Shown piece by piece: positions 10,355-25,538 of a DNA stretch of 64,000 nucleotides. Every line of letters starts with the position of its first letter. Position 1 is the first letter of the stretch. The notes beneath the pieces were generated by a model. It was not told the origin of the DNA, ran no database searches, and was given only the letters and a program-made list of their open reading frames with translations. A program made the position numbers and the translations under genes. The stretch comes from Klebsiella ornithinolytica NBRC 105727 = ATCC 31898. Lineage in GTDB: Bacteria > Pseudomonadota > Gammaproteobacteria > Enterobacterales > Enterobacteriaceae. The stretch spans positions 1 through 64,000 of the forward strand of contig NZ_BCYR01000012.1 of NCBI RefSeq assembly GCF_001598295.1, in the 5' to 3' direction.

Positions 10355-11854
10355 ATGGCTCAATCACATTTACTGGCAGAAAGAATTTCCCGGCTCAGCG
10401 CCTCCCTCGAAAAAGGTTTGTTCGAACGCAGTCACGCGATACGACTCTGCCTGCTTGCCGCACTCAGCGGCGAAAGCGTTTTTTTACTCGGTCCGCCGGG
10501 CATCGCTAAAAGCCTGATCGCCCGCCGCCTCAAATTTGCCTTTCAGCAAGCCCGCGCCTTTGAATACCTGATGACCCGCTTTTCCACTCCGGAAGAGGTT
10601 TTTGGTCCACTCTCCATCCAGGCGCTGAAGGATGAAGGACGCTACGAGCGCCTGACGACAGGCTATCTTCCGGAAGCCGAAATTGTCTTCCTCGATGAAA
10701 TCTGGAAAGCCGGGCCGGCTATCCTCAACACCTTACTGACGGCAATCAACGAACGTCATTTCCGCAACGGGGCGAAAGAAGAAAAAATCCCCATGCGCCT
10801 GCTGGTGGCGGCCTCAAACGAATTACCGGAAGCGGACAGCAGCCTTGAAGCGCTGTACGACCGTATGCTCATCCGTTTATGGCTGGATAAGGTTCAGGAT
10901 AAAACGAACTTCCGCTCGATGCTGATAAGCCAGCAGGATGAAAACAGCAACCCGGTCCCCGCCAGCCTGCAGGTCAGCGACGAAGAGTTCCGGCAGTGGC
11001 AGCAGGATATCAGCGCCGTGAAGCTTCCGGATAGTGTGTTTGAGCTTATCTTCCAGCTCCGCCAGCAGCTGGATACGTTACCGGGTTCGCCTTATGTCTC
11101 GGATCGGCGCTGGAAAAAGGCCATTCGTCTGCTGCAGGCCAGCGCCTTCTTCAGCGGCCGGGATACTATTGCTCCTATCGATCTGATTTTGCTGAAAGAT
11201 TGTCTGTGGCACGATATCGAAAGCATGAATCTGATGTCACAGCAGCTGGAAACCTTGATGACCAGCCATGCCTGGCAACAGCAGGCAATGCTGACCAAAC
11301 TGGGCGCCATAACCCAAAGACGCATCCAAATCCAACAGCAGCACAGCGACAAAACCGCGCTGAAGGTCACGCGCCTCGGCGGGATGTTCAGCCGTAAGCC
11401 GCATTATGAATTACCGTCTGAACTCAAAGATACCACGCTGACTCTGCTGCTCCAGCAGCCGCTTAAGCTGCACGATATGGAAGTGATTCATATTACCTTC
11501 GTCCGCGAAGAGCTTTCGCACTGGCTGGAAAAAGGCGGTGAAATCCGCGGCAAGCTTAATGGCATTGGTTTCGCCCAGCAGCTGAATATCGATGTCGATG
11601 CCAGCCAGCATCTGGTTGTGCGCGACGTCAGCCTGCAAGGATCCCGTCTTTCGTTGCCCGGCAGCGAATCGCAAGAAAACATGCCGGCAGAAATCCGCCA
11701 GCAGCTGGAAGCGCTGGATGACGAGTGGCACCAGCAACATAACCGCTTTAGCGAACAGCAAAAATGTCTGTTTATTCCCGGTGACTGGCTAGGACGTATT
11801 GAAGCCAGCCTGCAGGACGTCGGCACGCAGATTAAACAGGCGCGACAGCCATGA
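10355..11854 (+). CDS. ravA: MoxR-family AAA+ ATPase RavA
   Basis: A 499-residue regulatory AAA+ ATPase. Walker A is GPPGIAKS at 46-53 and Walker B is VFLDE at 111-115. A discontinuous triple-helical and LARA-type region fills the C-terminal half. In E. coli it forms hexamers, binds the lysine decarboxylase LdcI, and works with ViaA on respiratory complexes and aminoglycoside sensitivity. Its stop overlaps the viaA start as ATGA, giving translational coupling. The ATG at 10355 gives the family length; an ATG at 10332 is in another frame. Confidence 0.95.
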   Translation: MAQSHLLAERISRLSASLEKGLFERSHAIRLCLLAALSGESVFLLGPPGIAKSLIARRLKFAFQQARAFEYLMTRFSTPEEVFGPLSIQALKDEGRYERLTTGYLPEAEIVFLDEIWKAGPAILNTLLTAINERHFRNGAKEEKIPMRLLVAASNELPEADSSLEALYDRMLIRLWLDKVQDKTNFRSMLISQQDENSNPVPASLQVSDEEFRQWQQDISAVKLPDSVFELIFQLRQQLDTLPGSPYVSDRRWKKAIRLLQASAFFSGRDTIAPIDLILLKDCLWHDIESMNLMSQQLETLMTSHAWQQQAMLTKLGAITQRRIQIQQQHSDKTALKVTRLGGMFSRKPHYELPSELKDTTLTLLLQQPLKLHDMEVIHITFVREELSHWLEKGGEIRGKLNGIGFAQQLNIDVDASQHLVVRDVSLQGSRLSLPGSESQENMPAEIRQQLEALDDEWHQQHNRFSEQQKCLFIPGDWLGRIEASLQDVGTQIKQARQP

Positions 11855-13299
11855 CGCTGGATATGCTGAATGTCATGCTGGCAGTCAGCGAAGAGGGGAT
11901 GATCGAGGAGATGCTGCTGGCGCTGCTGGCCTCTCCTCAGCTTGCCGTGTTCTTCGAAAAATTTCCGCGCCTGAAGAATATTATCGCCGCCGATATTCCG
12001 CGCTGGCGGCAAGCCGTCAGAGCACGACTCAAAGAGACGCCGATCCCGCCGGAGCTGGATATTGAAGTACAGCACTATCAGCGATCGCAGCTGCTCTCCA
12101 CCTCGCAGTTCATCGTGCAGCTCCCGCAGATCCTTGGCCAGCTGCATCAGCTGCACTCGCCGTTTGCAGCCCAGGCGCAGCTGCTGGTGGATGACAATGC
12201 GACCTTCACGCCCGCACTACATACCCTGTTTTTACAGCGCTGGCGTCTGAGTCTGGTGGTGCAGGCAACCACACTCAACCAGCAGCTACTGGATGAAGAA
12301 CGCGATCAGCTGCTGAGCGAAGTCCAGGAGAGGATGACGCTGAGCGGGCAGCTGGAGCCGGTGCTGGTGGAAAACGATAACGCCGCGGGCCGGCTGTGGG
12401 ATATGAGCGCAGGTGAGCTGAAGCGCGGTGACTATCAGCTGATCGTTCGCTACGGTGACTTTCTCAGCCAGCAGCCGGAGCTGATGCAGCTGGCTGAACA
12501 GTTAGGCCGCTCGCGGGAAGCCAAATCGGTACCGAAAAAGGATGCGCCGATGGAAGCCTTTCGCAGCCTGGTGCGTGAGCCGGCAACGGTACCGGAACAG
12601 GTTGATGGCCTACAACAGAGCGACGATATCCTGCGCCTGCTGCCGCCGGAGCTGGCGACGCTGGGGATCACTGAACTGGAATTCGAGTTCTATCGCAAGC
12701 TGGTAGAAAAGCAGCTGCTGACCTATCGGCTACATGGCGACGCCTGGCGGGAAAAAATCACCGAGCGGCCGGTGACCCGACAAGATGTTGACGAGCAGCC
12801 GCGCGGACCGTTTATCGTCTGCGTCGATACTTCCGGCTCGATGGGCGGTTTCAACGAACAGTGCGCCAAGGCATTTTGCCTGGCATTAATGCGGGTGGCG
12901 CTGGCGGACAATCGCCGCTGCTTTATTATGCTTTTCTCCAGTGAAGTCGTGCATTACGAGCTGACGGGCCCGCAGGGTCTGGAGCAGGCGATCCGCTTCC
13001 TGAGCCAGCGTTTTCGCGGCGGTACGGATTTAGCCAGCTGTTTCCGTTCGATCATTGAGCGAATGCAAAATCCGCAGTGGGTCGATGCCGATGCGGTGGT
13101 GATTTCCGATTTTATTGCCCAGCGGCTGCCGGACGAGGTGATCAATAAGGTGGGGGAGCTACAGCGCAAGCATCATCATCGCTTTCATGCGGTGGCGATG
13201 TCTGTACATGGCAAACCCGGCATAATGCGCATCTTCGATCATATCTGGCGCTTTGATACCGGGTTACGTAGCCGCCTGCTGCGACGCTGGCGGCGTTAA
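11851..13299 (+). CDS. viaA: VWA-domain protein ViaA, RavA partner
   Basis: A 482-residue protein. The N-terminal half is helical. The C-terminal von Willebrand A domain has the MIDAS motif DTSGS at 326-330, the metal-binding T392 in GGTDLAS, and D420 in VVISD. It stimulates RavA ATPase activity in E. coli. It overlaps ravA by 4 bp. Its stop lies 17 bp from the convergent asnA stop with no clear terminator between them. Confidence 0.95.
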   Translation: MTLDMLNVMLAVSEEGMIEEMLLALLASPQLAVFFEKFPRLKNIIAADIPRWRQAVRARLKETPIPPELDIEVQHYQRSQLLSTSQFIVQLPQILGQLHQLHSPFAAQAQLLVDDNATFTPALHTLFLQRWRLSLVVQATTLNQQLLDEERDQLLSEVQERMTLSGQLEPVLVENDNAAGRLWDMSAGELKRGDYQLIVRYGDFLSQQPELMQLAEQLGRSREAKSVPKKDAPMEAFRSLVREPATVPEQVDGLQQSDDILRLLPPELATLGITELEFEFYRKLVEKQLLTYRLHGDAWREKITERPVTRQDVDEQPRGPFIVCVDTSGSMGGFNEQCAKAFCLALMRVALADNRRCFIMLFSSEVVHYELTGPQGLEQAIRFLSQRFRGGTDLASCFRSIIERMQNPQWVDADAVVISDFIAQRLPDEVINKVGELQRKHHHRFHAVAMSVHGKPGIMRIFDHIWRFDTGLRSRLLRRWRR

Positions 13300-13316
13300 C
13301 GGATCTCTCCGGGCAA

Positions 13317-14309
13317 TTAAAGGAGCGAAGTCACGCTCTCACGAACCTGCGCCGGCCATACGCCGCACTGCACCTGGCCGATATGATCCAGCTGCAGCAG
13401 CAGCATGGTAAGACGGGATTGACCAATGCCGCCGCCAATAGTCTGCGGCATTTCACCGCGCAGCAGCGCCTGGTGCCACTCCAGTTTCAGACGATCCTCA
13501 TCACCGGTGATCGCCAGCTGGCGCTTCAGGGCCTCGGCATCCACGCGGATCCCCATAGAGGAGAGCTCGAAAGCGTCTTCCAGCACCGGGTTCCACACCA
13601 GAATATCGCCGTTCAGGCCGCTAAAGCCTTCCTCAACCGACGTACTCCAGTCATCATAATCCGGCGCACGAACGTCGTGACGCTGACCATCAGAAAGCTT
13701 ACCGCCAATCCCTATCAGGAATACGGCTCCCAGCTCTTTGGCAATCGCCCGCTCGCGGCCTTTGGCATCGAGATCCGGATAACGGCTCAGCAGCGTCTGG
13801 CTATGGACAAACTGAATCTGTTCCGGCAGGAACGGCGTCAGGCCGAACTCTTTACATACGGCGGCCTCGGTCGCTTTGATCCCGGCGTAGATAGCCTCTA
13901 CGGTTGATTTTAATGTGCCGACATGACGTTCATCATCACCCATCACGCGTTCCCAGTCCCACTGGTCGACGTAAACGGAGTGAATGGCGGTCAGTCGGTC
14001 TTCATCGGGGCGAAGGGCCTTCATGTGCGTGTACAGCCCTTCGCCCGCGCTGAAGTCGTGTTGTCCCAGGGTTTGACGTTTCCACTTCGCCAGTGAATGA
14101 ACCACTTCGAACTGGGCGTCTGGCAGTGTTTTCACTTTCACCTGAACCGCTTTCTCGCAACCAGACAGGTTGTCCTGAGTCCCGTCTCCTACGCGGCTTA
14201 AGATAGGTGCCTGGACTTCAATCAGACCAAGCTTCTCTTCCAGCTGGCGGGAAAAGTGAGACTTAACGAAACTAATCTGGCGTTGTTTTGCGATGTATGC
14301 GGTTTTCAT
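13317..14309 (-). CDS. asnA: Aspartate-ammonia ligase (asparagine synthetase A)
   Basis: A 330-residue class-II aminoacyl-tRNA-synthetase-like enzyme that makes asparagine from aspartate, ammonia and ATP. It is the ammonia-dependent type without a glutaminase domain. The C-terminal [14 protein letters not shown] stretch forms the class-II motif 3 region. It is divergent from asnC, which activates asnA in E. coli. An AGGAG site precedes the ATG. Length equals the E. coli enzyme. Confidence 0.97.
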   Translation of the reverse strand: MKTAYIAKQRQISFVKSHFSRQLEEKLGLIEVQAPILSRVGDGTQDNLSGCEKAVQVKVKTLPDAQFEVVHSLAKWKRQTLGQHDFSAGEGLYTHMKALRPDEDRLTAIHSVYVDQWDWERVMGDDERHVGTLKSTVEAIYAGIKATEAAVCKEFGLTPFLPEQIQFVHSQTLLSRYPDLDAKGRERAIAKELGAVFLIGIGGKLSDGQRHDVRAPDYDDWSTSVEEGFSGLNGDILVWNPVLEDAFELSSMGIRVDAEALKRQLAITGDEDRLKLEWHQALLRGEMPQTIGGGIGQSRLTMLLLQLDHIGQVQCGVWPAQVRESVTSLL

Positions 14310-14400
14310 TTTTTATTACTCCTGCGTCCTGTTGATATTGATTAAGCAACAAAAACGACCACCAATTCAATAATCAAACAACAAAAAGCTATGTTCACTT

Positions 14401-14428
14401 TTGATTCATTAAAATATATGGCTAATAT
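14401..14428 (+). promoter_or_regulatory. Candidate asnC promoter
   Basis: TTGATT at 14401-14406 and TAATAT at 14423-14428 with a 16-bp spacer, 34 bp before the asnC ATG. It lies within the 152-bp asnA/asnC divergent region, which is AT-rich and should also hold the AsnC binding sites. These were not resolved by eye. Confidence 0.6.
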
Positions 14429-14461
14429 AGAAAGAATCATCAAACATCATAAGAAAAACCT

Positions 14462-14920
14462 ATGGAAAATTATCAGATCGACAATCTGGACCGCGGCATT
14501 CTGGAAGCCTTAATGGCCAATGCCCGTACCGCCTATGCTGAACTGGCCAAACAGTTTGGCGTCAGCCCGGGGACGATTCATGTTCGTGTGGAGAAGATGA
14601 AACAGGCGGGCATCATCACCGGTGCCCGTATCGACGTGAACCCCAAACAGCTCGGTTACGACGTCTGCTGCTTTATCGGCATCATTTTGAAAAGCGCCAA
14701 AGACTATCCCTCTGCGCTGGCCAAACTCGAAAGCCTCGACGAGGTTACCGAGGCCTACTACACCACCGGGCACTACAGCATCTTTATTAAGGTGATGTGC
14801 CGCTCAATCGATGCCCTGCAGCAGGTACTTATCAACAAGATCCAAACAATCGATGAAATTCAGTCCACCGAGACCCTGATCTCCCTGCAGAACCCGATCA
14901 TGCGGACCATCCGCCCGTGA
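14462..14920 (+). CDS. asnC: Lrp/AsnC-family regulator AsnC
   Basis: A 152-residue regulator with an N-terminal HTH (LAKQFGVSPGTIHVRVEKM, about 25-43) and a C-terminal RAM ligand-binding domain that senses asparagine. In E. coli it activates asnA and represses its own gene. It reads toward mioC and oriC. Its stop codon lies inside a terminator hairpin. Length equals E. coli AsnC. Confidence 0.97.
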   Translation: MENYQIDNLDRGILEALMANARTAYAELAKQFGVSPGTIHVRVEKMKQAGIITGARIDVNPKQLGYDVCCFIGIILKSAKDYPSALAKLESLDEVTEAYYTTGHYSIFIKVMCRSIDALQQVLINKIQTIDEIQSTETLISLQNPIMRTIRP

Positions 14921-14932
14921 TCGGGCTTTTTT
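14913..14932 (+). terminator. asnC terminator
   Basis: GCCCG-TGAT-CGGGC is followed by six T residues. The loop contains the asnC TGA stop codon. It limits transcription from asnC into mioC and oriC. Confidence 0.75.
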
Positions 14933-14941
14933 AATCCCACA

Positions 14942-14981
14942 TTTTCCACAGGTAGATCCCAGCTCTCACACAGCGTACAAT
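14942..14981 (+). promoter_or_regulatory. mioC promoter with DnaA box
   Basis: TACAAT at 14976-14981 is a good -10, with a poor -35 (TAGATC at 14953-14958) 17 bp upstream. A DnaA-box-like TTTTCCACA at 14942-14950 borders the -35 region. A DnaA box in the mioC promoter is also known in E. coli, where DnaA represses mioC transcription toward oriC. Confidence 0.65.
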
Positions 14982-15011
14982 GTGCCACTCTGAATAATTG
15001 AGCAGACGATC

Positions 15012-15452
15012 ATGGCAGACATTACGCTTATCAGCGGCAGTACCCTGGGCAGTGCGGAATATGTAGCGGAGCATCTGGCTGAAAAGCTGGAAGAGGCGGG
15101 CTACAGCACCGAAATCCAGCACGGTCCGTTGATCGAGGATCTGCAGGCTGAAGGGATCTGGTTAGTTATCTCCTCGACACATGGTGCGGGCGATATCCCT
15201 GATAATCTGCTGCCGTTCTATGAAGCGCTTCAGGAAAAGCAGGCAGACCTGTCCGCCGTTCGTTTTGGCGCCGTAGGTATTGGTAGCCGCGAATACGACA
15301 CCTTTTGCGGCGCCATCGACAAAATCGACAGCGCATTGAAGGCATGTGGTGCCCAACAGATCGGCGAAACGCTGAAGATAAATGTCCTGGAACATGAAAT
15401 TCCGGAGGATCCGGCTGAGATTTGGGTCGGATCCTGGAAAGATTTACTCTAA
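15012..15452 (+). CDS. mioC: FMN-binding flavodoxin-like protein MioC
   Basis: A 146-residue flavodoxin-fold protein. The FMN phosphate loop is SGSTLGSAEYVAEHL near residues 8-22, and flavin-ring loops lie around STHGAGDIP and GSREYDTFC. In E. coli it binds FMN and supports biotin synthase in vitro. The gene borders oriC directly, and transcription runs into the origin. Length is within one residue of the E. coli protein. Confidence 0.95.
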   Translation: MADITLISGSTLGSAEYVAEHLAEKLEEAGYSTEIQHGPLIEDLQAEGIWLVISSTHGAGDIPDNLLPFYEALQEKQADLSAVRFGAVGIGSREYDTFCGAIDKIDSALKACGAQQIGETLKINVLEHEIPEDPAEIWVGSWKDLL

Positions 15453-15454
15453 GT

Positions 15455-15770
15455 TTTGTAAAGATCGTCCGATCTTCTGTGGATAACTACAGTTAAAAGC
15501 TCTGATCAACCGGTAGTTATCCAACGTATAACCAGTGGCTGCTTTTTGACCTGTGTATAACCCTTCATTTTGATCCCAGCTTATACGGAACAGGATCACC
15601 GATCATTCACAGATAGTGATCCTTCTTAAGCATTTGATCTTAAAACGCGGATCCGGCTTATCCACAGAAAGGTTCGATCCTAATAAGAGATCACAATAAA
15701 ACAGATCTCTAAATAAAAGATCTTCTTTTTAATACTCAAGATCCCGGAGCTTTCTCGATCGACTAAAGTT
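15455..15770. other. oriC: Chromosomal replication origin oriC
   Basis: The intergenic stretch between mioC and mnmG has the enterobacterial oriC layout. DnaA boxes are seen at 15478-15486 (TGTGGATAA, R4 position), 15517-15525 (TTATCCAAC, R2-like), 15552-15560 (TGTGTATAA, R5/M-like) and 15658-15666 (TTATCCACA, R1). The unwinding region on the mnmG side has GATC-headed 13-mers read on the minus strand at about 15680-15692, 15693-15706 and 15709-15721. About 15 GATC sites, including several at the 13-mers, give Dam/SeqA control. IHF and Fis sites were not assigned by eye. Confidence 0.95.
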
Positions 15771-15833
15771 GAGTAGAATCCACGGCCCGGGCTTCAATCC
15801 ATTTTCAAACCGCTTTATGCGAGGCATACCACC

Positions 15834-17723
15834 ATGTTTTATCAGGATCCTTTTGACGTCATCATCATTGGCGGGGGTCATGCAGGCACTGAGGCCGCGA
15901 TGGCCGCAGCGCGAATGGGTCAGCAGACCCTGCTTTTGACACACAATATCGACACGTTGGGGCAGATGAGCTGCAACCCGGCGATTGGCGGCATTGGGAA
16001 AGGACACCTGGTAAAAGAAGTGGATGCGCTTGGCGGACTGATGGCGAAAGCGATCGACCAGGCAGGCATTCAGTTTAGGATACTAAACGCCAGCAAAGGC
16101 CCGGCGGTACGGGCGACACGCGCTCAGGCAGACCGCGTGCTCTATCGTCAGGCGGTGCGCACTGCGCTGGAAAACCAGCCCAACCTGATGATCTTCCAGC
16201 AGGCGGTTGAGGATCTGATTGTTGAAAACGATCGGGTTGTCGGTGCCGTTACCCAGATGGGTCTGAAATTCCGCGCCAAAGCGGTGGTCCTGACCGTCGG
16301 CACCTTCCTTGACGGCAAGATCCATATCGGACTGGATAATTACAGCGGTGGTCGCGCAGGCGATCCGCCGTCCATCCCCCTTTCTCGCCGCTTACGTGAG
16401 CTGCCGCTGCGCGTCAGCCGCCTGAAAACCGGTACGCCGCCGCGTATTGACGCCCGTACCATCGATTTTAGCGTTCTGGCGCCGCAGCATGGTGATAACC
16501 CCATGCCGGTCTTCTCGTTCATGGGCAATGTGGCTCAGCATCCGCAGCAGGTACCGTGCTATATCACGTATACCAACGAGAAAACCCACGACGTGATCCG
16601 TAATAACCTCGATCGTAGCCCAATGTATGCCGGGGTGATTGAAGGGATCGGACCGCGTTATTGCCCGTCGATCGAAGATAAAGTGATGCGTTTTGCCGAT
16701 CGTAACCAGCATCAGATCTTCCTCGAGCCAGAAGGGCTGACATCCAACGAAATTTATCCAAACGGTATCTCCACCAGCCTGCCGTTTGACGTACAAATGC
16801 AAATTGTTCGCTCTATGCAAGGCATGGAGAACGCCAGAATCGTTCGTCCAGGCTACGCTATTGAGTACGACTTTTTCGACCCGCGCGATCTGAAGCCGAC
16901 GCTGGAAAGTAAATATATCCACGGTCTGTTCTTTGCCGGACAGATTAACGGCACCACGGGTTACGAAGAAGCTGCCGCCCAGGGGCTGCTTGCCGGTCTG
17001 AACGCCGGTCGTTTCTCTGCGGAAAAAGAGGGATGGGCGCCGGCGCGTTCGGAAGCCTACCTCGGCGTGCTGGTCGACGATCTGTGTACTCTGGGGACCA
17101 AAGAACCGTACCGGATGTTTACTTCACGCGCCGAATATCGTCTGATGCTGCGCGAAGATAACGCCGATTTGCGTCTGACGGAACAGGGGCGTGAACTGGG
17201 TCTGGTCGATGATGAACGCTGGGCGCGTTTCAACGAGAAGCTGGAAAGCATTGAGCTGGAGCGTCAGCGTCTGAAATCCACTTGGGTTTATCCGGCGGCG
17301 GACAGTGCGGAAGAAGTGAATGCTCACCTGACTGCACCACTTTCTCGCGAAGCGAGTGGAGAAGATTTACTCCGTCGTCCGGAAATGACCTATGAGCAGC
17401 TGGTTCAGCTGTCGCCGTTCGCGCCGGGCCTCGAAGATGTGCAGGCCGCAGAACAGGTCGAAATCCAGGTGAAATACGAAGGGTATATTGCTCGTCAGCA
17501 GGAAGAGATCGAAAGACAGCAGCGTAATGAGAATACGATCCTGCCGGCAACGCTTGATTATCGTCAGGTGATCGGGTTGTCGAATGAGGTGATTGCCAAG
17601 CTCAACGATCACAAACCGTCTTCAATCGGTCAGGCTTCGCGTATTTCCGGCATCACGCCAGCGGCGATCTCTATTTTGCTGGTCTGGCTGAAAAAGCAGG
17701 GGATGCTGCGCCGTAGCGCCTGA
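15834..17723 (+). CDS. mnmG: tRNA uridine 5-carboxymethylaminomethyl modification enzyme MnmG (GidA)
   Basis: A 629-residue FAD enzyme that works with MnmE to add the carboxymethylaminomethyl group to wobble uridine 34. The dinucleotide loop GGGHAG is at 13-18. The family signature [13 protein letters not shown] lies near residue 375, and a helical C-terminal domain follows. It is the first gene right of oriC, with a TAGAAT -10 candidate at 15774-15779. Its partner mnmE lies at 43.8-45.2 kb. A terminator follows. Confidence 0.98.
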   Translation: MFYQDPFDVIIIGGGHAGTEAAMAAARMGQQTLLLTHNIDTLGQMSCNPAIGGIGKGHLVKEVDALGGLMAKAIDQAGIQFRILNASKGPAVRATRAQADRVLYRQAVRTALENQPNLMIFQQAVEDLIVENDRVVGAVTQMGLKFRAKAVVLTVGTFLDGKIHIGLDNYSGGRAGDPPSIPLSRRLRELPLRVSRLKTGTPPRIDARTIDFSVLAPQHGDNPMPVFSFMGNVAQHPQQVPCYITYTNEKTHDVIRNNLDRSPMYAGVIEGIGPRYCPSIEDKVMRFADRNQHQIFLEPEGLTSNEIYPNGISTSLPFDVQMQIVRSMQGMENARIVRPGYAIEYDFFDPRDLKPTLESKYIHGLFFAGQINGTTGYEEAAAQGLLAGLNAGRFSAEKEGWAPARSEAYLGVLVDDLCTLGTKEPYRMFTSRAEYRLMLREDNADLRLTEQGRELGLVDDERWARFNEKLESIELERQRLKSTWVYPAADSAEEVNAHLTAPLSREASGEDLLRRPEMTYEQLVQLSPFAPGLEDVQAAEQVEIQVKYEGYIARQQEEIERQQRNENTILPATLDYRQVIGLSNEVIAKLNDHKPSSIGQASRISGITPAAISILLVWLKKQGMLRRSA

Positions 17724-17744
17724 TTGCCCTGACAGGCGGAATTT

Positions 17745-17776
17745 GGCGGATAGCAGGCTGCTTCTCCGCCCTTTTT
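17745..17776 (+). terminator. mnmG terminator or attenuator
   Basis: GGCGGA pairs with TCCGCC, with three inner pairs (AGC/GCT) around a short loop. CTTTTT follows. It sits in the 115 bp between mnmG and rsmG and may only partly stop transcription, since rsmG has no obvious promoter of its own. Confidence 0.7.
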
Positions 17777-17838
17777 GATTCACCGGCCCGGTAAGCGTCA
17801 TCGCCTCCGGGCTCATTATTTCTGGACAGGTACTGAAC

Positions 17839-18462
17839 GTGCTCAACAAACTCTCTCGTCTGCTGGCTGAAGCCGGTATTTCGCTCACCGATCACCAGAA
17901 AAACCAGCTGGTGGCCTACGTTGGCATGCTGGATAAGTGGAACAAAGCCTACAATCTGACTTCCGTTCGCGATCCGAATGAGATGCTGATTCGCCATATC
18001 CTCGATAGCATTGTTGTTGCGCCGTACCTGCAGGGAACGCGTTTTATCGATGTCGGAACAGGGCCTGGACTACCGGGAATCCCGCTGGCGATAGTTCTCC
18101 CGCAAGCACATTTCACGCTGCTGGACAGCCTCGGTAAGCGCGTGCGTTTTCTTCGTCAGGTCCAGCATGAGTTAAAACTGGAGAATATCGCCCCGGTTCA
18201 GAGCCGCGTGGAAGATTTCCCCGCTGAGCCGCCGTTCGATGGCGTCATCAGCCGCGCATTTGCCTCGTTGAATGACATGGTCAGCTGGTGTCATCATCTG
18301 CCGTCGGAAACCGGCTGCTTCTATGCGTTGAAAGGGGTGGCCCAGGAAGATGAAATGGCAAATCTTCCCGAAGGATACACCGTCAGCGAGATCATCAGGC
18401 TGCATGTTCCTGAGCTGGAAGGGGAGCGTCACCTGGTGGTTATTAAGCCAAAAATGATTTAG
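17839..18462 (+). CDS. rsmG: 16S rRNA (guanine-527-N7)-methyltransferase RsmG (GidB)
   Basis: A 207-residue Rossmann-fold methyltransferase. The SAM motif I is [16 protein letters not shown] (about 69-84), followed by the [12 protein letters not shown] loop. It methylates G527 of 16S rRNA; loss of it gives low-level streptomycin resistance in E. coli. The annotated start is GTG (GTGCTCAACAAACTC). It follows mnmG in the usual order. Confidence 0.97.
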   Translation: MLNKLSRLLAEAGISLTDHQKNQLVAYVGMLDKWNKAYNLTSVRDPNEMLIRHILDSIVVAPYLQGTRFIDVGTGPGLPGIPLAIVLPQAHFTLLDSLGKRVRFLRQVQHELKLENIAPVQSRVEDFPAEPPFDGVISRAFASLNDMVSWCHHLPSETGCFYALKGVAQEDEMANLPEGYTVSEIIRLHVPELEGERHLVVIKPKMI

Positions 18463-19076
18463 TTTTTATCAAAAAATGTGAAAAAAATGAGACCGCCGCA
18501 TGTTACAAAAATAAATGTCACTGCGAGCTATTCCCGGCGTGTTTTAACCATGTTTTTACTATGGGTTATCTCGAAGTTAACTTTAACGGTTGGTTAACCC
18601 ATAAAATAGTCAACATTGAAAATATCAGTACGCTAAAAATCGAGCAACTGACAGGGCATACAGATGTTAAATATTTATTATAAATGTCAATAAAAGGTTT
18701 TCATTGTATGCGCGGTTGTTTTATAAAAACTGCTCATTTTTTATCTTTAATATCAAAAAGATGAAAACAGACAATTTATGAGCGGAATTAATTCGCTTTA
18801 CTCTAAAATGTTTAATATGTGATCTGGTGCACGCTTTAATCTCTGTGTTTTCTCAGTATTTGCAGTTTCGTATGACGGCTCACAGATTGGCAAAATGCAG
18901 GAAAAGTTGCCTGCTGGAAAATAATTAAACATTTATTCACTATTTTGCTACTTATTGTTTGAAATCACGGGGCGTCACCGTATAATTTGTCCGCTTTTTG
19001 ATGCTTGACTCTTCGTCTTAAAGGACGTTTTATACGACACGCGACATACCTCGAAGGGAGCAGGAGTAAAAACGTG
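18463..19076. other. rsmG-atpI intergenic region
   Basis: This 614-bp AT-rich stretch has no supportable ORF. It holds the atp promoter near its right end, a TGTGATC half-CRP motif near 18820, and an 8-bp inverted repeat ATGGGTTA/TAACCCAT at 18561-18602 with a 26-nt loop. No strong terminator for rsmG was found. Confidence 0.7.
18958..18986 (+). promoter_or_regulatory. Main atp operon promoter
   Basis: TTTGAA at 18958-18963, a 17-bp spacer, and a perfect TATAAT at 18981-18986. It lies about 90 bp upstream of atpI and resembles the known E. coli atpI promoter. Confidence 0.85.
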
Positions 19077-20588
<1,512 letters not shown>

Positions 20589-20622
20589 TAAGCCACAGAG
20601 TTAATTTAAGAGGTATTGTGCT

Positions 20623-21093
20623 GTGAACATGAACGCAACAATCCTCGGCCAGGCCATCGCGTTTGTTCTTTTCGTATGGTTCTGCATGAAGTACGTATGG
20701 CCGCCGTTAATGGCTGCCATCGAAAAACGTCAGAAAGAGATTTCTGACGGTTTGGCTTCTGCAGAACGCGCTAAGAAAGATTTGGACCTTGCACAGGCCA
20801 ACGCGACCGACCAGCTGAAAAAAGCGAAAGCGGAAGCTCAGGTCATCATCGAGCAGGCGAACAAGCGTCGCTCTCAGATGCTGGACGAAGCTAAAGCTGA
20901 AGCAGAACAGGAACGCACCAAAATCGTCGCACAGGCGCAGGCTGAAATCGATGCCGAACGTAAACGTGCTCGCGAGGAGCTGCGTAAGCAGGTCGCAATC
21001 CTGGCTGTTGCTGGCGCCGAGAAGATCATCGAACGTTCCGTGGATGAAGCTGCTAACAGCGACATCGTGGACAAACTTGTCGCTGAACTGTAA
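20623..21093 (+). CDS. atpF: ATP synthase F0 subunit b
   Basis: A 156-residue peripheral-stalk subunit with one N-terminal transmembrane helix (about 5-25). A long charged coiled coil rich in Ala, Glu, Lys and Arg follows and dimerises. The start is GTG at 20623 after AAGAGGT, giving the E. coli length. Confidence 0.98.
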   Translation: MNMNATILGQAIAFVLFVWFCMKYVWPPLMAAIEKRQKEISDGLASAERAKKDLDLAQANATDQLKKAKAEAQVIIEQANKRRSQMLDEAKAEAEQERTKIVAQAQAEIDAERKRAREELRKQVAILAVAGAEKIIERSVDEAANSDIVDKLVAEL

Positions 21094-21107
21094 GGAGGGA
21101 GGGGCTG

Positions 21108-21641
21108 ATGTCTGAATTTGTAACGGTAGCTCGCCCCTACGCCAAAGCAGCTTTTGACTTTGCCGTCGAACACAAAAGTGTTGAACGCTGGCAGGATATG
21201 CTGGCGTTTGCCGCTGAAGTGACCAAAAACGAACAAATGGCAGAGCTTCTGTCCGGTGCTCTGGCGCCGGAAACGCTCTCTGACGCGTTCATTGCGGTAT
21301 GCGGTGAGCAACTGGACGAAAATGGCCAGAACCTGATTCGGGTTATGGCTGAAAATGGTCGTCTGCAAGTGCTCCCGGATGTTCTTGAGCAATTTATTCA
21401 CCTGCGCGCTGCCAGTGAGGCAACCGCAGAGGTAGATGTTATTTCTGCCTCCCAGTTGAGTGAAGCACAGCTTGAGAAGATCGTCGGCGCGATGGAAAAA
21501 CGTCTGTCACGCAAAGTTAAGCTGAATTGCAAAATCGATAAGTCTGTTATGGCAGGTGTTATCATCCGTGCGGGTGATATGGTCATTGATGGTAGCGTAC
21601 GCGGCCGTCTTGATCGCCTTGCAGACGTCTTGCAGTCTTAA
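21108..21641 (+). CDS. atpH: ATP synthase F1 subunit delta
   Basis: A 177-residue OSCP-type subunit that joins the b-dimer stalk to the alpha3beta3 head. The N-terminal helical domain opens with [15 protein letters not shown], and the C-terminal domain ends with [17 protein letters not shown]. It lies 14 bp after atpF with a strong AGGAGGG site. Confidence 0.98.
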   Translation: MSEFVTVARPYAKAAFDFAVEHKSVERWQDMLAFAAEVTKNEQMAELLSGALAPETLSDAFIAVCGEQLDENGQNLIRVMAENGRLQVLPDVLEQFIHLRAASEATAEVDVISASQLSEAQLEKIVGAMEKRLSRKVKLNCKIDKSVMAGVIIRAGDMVIDGSVRGRLDRLADVLQS

Positions 21642-21653
21642 GGGGACTGGAGC

Positions 21654-23195
21654 ATGCAACTGAATTCCACCGAAATCAGCGAACTGATCAAGCAGCGCAT
21701 TGCTCAGTTCAATGTGGTGAGCGAAGCTCACAACGAAGGTACTATTGTTTCCGTCAGTGACGGTGTTATCCGCATCCACGGCCTGGCCGATTGTATGCAG
21801 GGTGAGATGATTTCCCTGCCGGGTAACCGTTACGCTATCGCACTGAACCTGGAGCGCGACTCCGTAGGTGCAGTAGTCATGGGTCCGTACGCTGACCTCG
21901 CCGAAGGCATGAAGGTTAAATGTACTGGCCGTATCCTTGAAGTTCCGGTTGGCCGTGGCCTGCTGGGTCGCGTGGTGAACACCCTGGGTGCACCTATCGA
22001 CGGTAAAGGTCCGGTTGAGCACGATGGCTTCTCGCCAATCGAAGTTATCGCTCCGGGCGTTATCGAACGTCAGTCCGTTGATCAGCCGGTACAAACCGGT
22101 TATAAATCCGTCGATGCCATGATTCCAATCGGCCGTGGCCAGCGTGAGCTGATCATCGGTGACCGTCAGACCGGTAAAACCGCGATGGCAATCGATGCGA
22201 TCATCAACCAACGTGATTCCGGTATCAAGTGCGTCTACGTTGCTATCGGCCAGAAAGCGTCCACCATTTCTAACGTGGTACGTAAACTGGAAGAGCACGG
22301 CGCGCTGTCCAACACTATCGTTGTTGTGGCGACCGCTTCTGAATCTGCTGCACTGCAATACCTGGCACCGTATGCCGGTTGCGCAATGGGCGAATACTTC
22401 CGCGATCGCGGTGAAGATGCGCTGATCGTTTACGATGACCTGTCTAAACAGGCTGTTGCTTACCGTCAGGTTTCCCTGCTGCTCCGTCGTCCGCCAGGAC
22501 GTGAAGCATTCCCGGGCGACGTGTTCTACCTCCACTCCCGTCTGCTGGAGCGCGCATCCCGCGTTAACGCGGAATACGTTGAGAAATTCACCAAAGGTGA
22601 AGTTAAAGGTAAAACCGGCTCCCTGACCGCACTGCCGATTATCGAAACCCAGGCGGGTGACGTTTCTGCGTTCGTTCCGACCAACGTAATCTCCATTACC
22701 GATGGTCAGATCTTCCTGGAAACCAACCTGTTTAACTCCGGTATTCGTCCTGCGGTTAACCCGGGTATCTCCGTATCCCGTGTGGGTGGTGCTGCTCAGA
22801 CCAAGATCATCAAGAAACTGTCCGGTGGTATCCGTACCGCGCTGGCACAGTATCGTGAACTGGCTGCGTTCTCTCAGTTCGCATCCGATCTGGATGAAGC
22901 AACCCGTAAACAGCTGAGCCATGGTCAGAAAGTAACCGAGCTGCTGAAACAGAAACAGTATGCACCTATGTCTGTAGCACAGCAGGGTCTGGTCCTGTTT
23001 GCTGCTGAACGCGGTTACCTCGAAGATGTGGAACTGGCGAAAATCGGTAGCTTCGAAGCCGCTCTGCTGGCTTACGTTGACCGTGACCACGCTCCGCTGA
23101 TGCAAGAGATTAACCAGACCGGTGGCTATAACGACGAGATCGAAGGCAAGCTGAAAAGCATCCTCGACTCCTTTAAAGCAACCCAGTCCTGGTAA
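21654..23195 (+). CDS. atpA: ATP synthase F1 subunit alpha
   Basis: A 513-residue non-catalytic nucleotide-binding subunit. The P-loop is GDRQTGKT at about 169-176, and a conserved VSRVGGAAQ segment lies near residue 372. It alternates with beta subunits in the F1 head. It lies 12 bp after atpH. A long open frame on the opposite strand (21507-23105) is a by-product of its strong codon bias. Confidence 0.99.
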   Translation: MQLNSTEISELIKQRIAQFNVVSEAHNEGTIVSVSDGVIRIHGLADCMQGEMISLPGNRYAIALNLERDSVGAVVMGPYADLAEGMKVKCTGRILEVPVGRGLLGRVVNTLGAPIDGKGPVEHDGFSPIEVIAPGVIERQSVDQPVQTGYKSVDAMIPIGRGQRELIIGDRQTGKTAMAIDAIINQRDSGIKCVYVAIGQKASTISNVVRKLEEHGALSNTIVVVATASESAALQYLAPYAGCAMGEYFRDRGEDALIVYDDLSKQAVAYRQVSLLLRRPPGREAFPGDVFYLHSRLLERASRVNAEYVEKFTKGEVKGKTGSLTALPIIETQAGDVSAFVPTNVISITDGQIFLETNLFNSGIRPAVNPGISVSRVGGAAQTKIIKKLSGGIRTALAQYRELAAFSQFASDLDEATRKQLSHGQKVTELLKQKQYAPMSVAQQGLVLFAAERGYLEDVELAKIGSFEAALLAYVDRDHAPLMQEINQTGGYNDEIEGKLKSILDSFKATQSW

Positions 23196-23245
23196 AGTCT
23201 GGCGGCTTGCCTTAGGGCAGGCCGCAAGGCATTGAGGAGAAGTTC

Positions 23246-25518
<2,273 letters not shown>

Positions 25519-25538
25519 CGCCTTAATCGGAGGGTGAT

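Noticed and set aside
21507-23105. A 532-codon open frame on the minus strand opposite atpA and the atpH end
   Set aside because: It mirrors highly expressed atpA. Codon bias there avoids TTA, CTA and TCA in frame, which removes antisense stops. No ribosome binding site or family resemblance.
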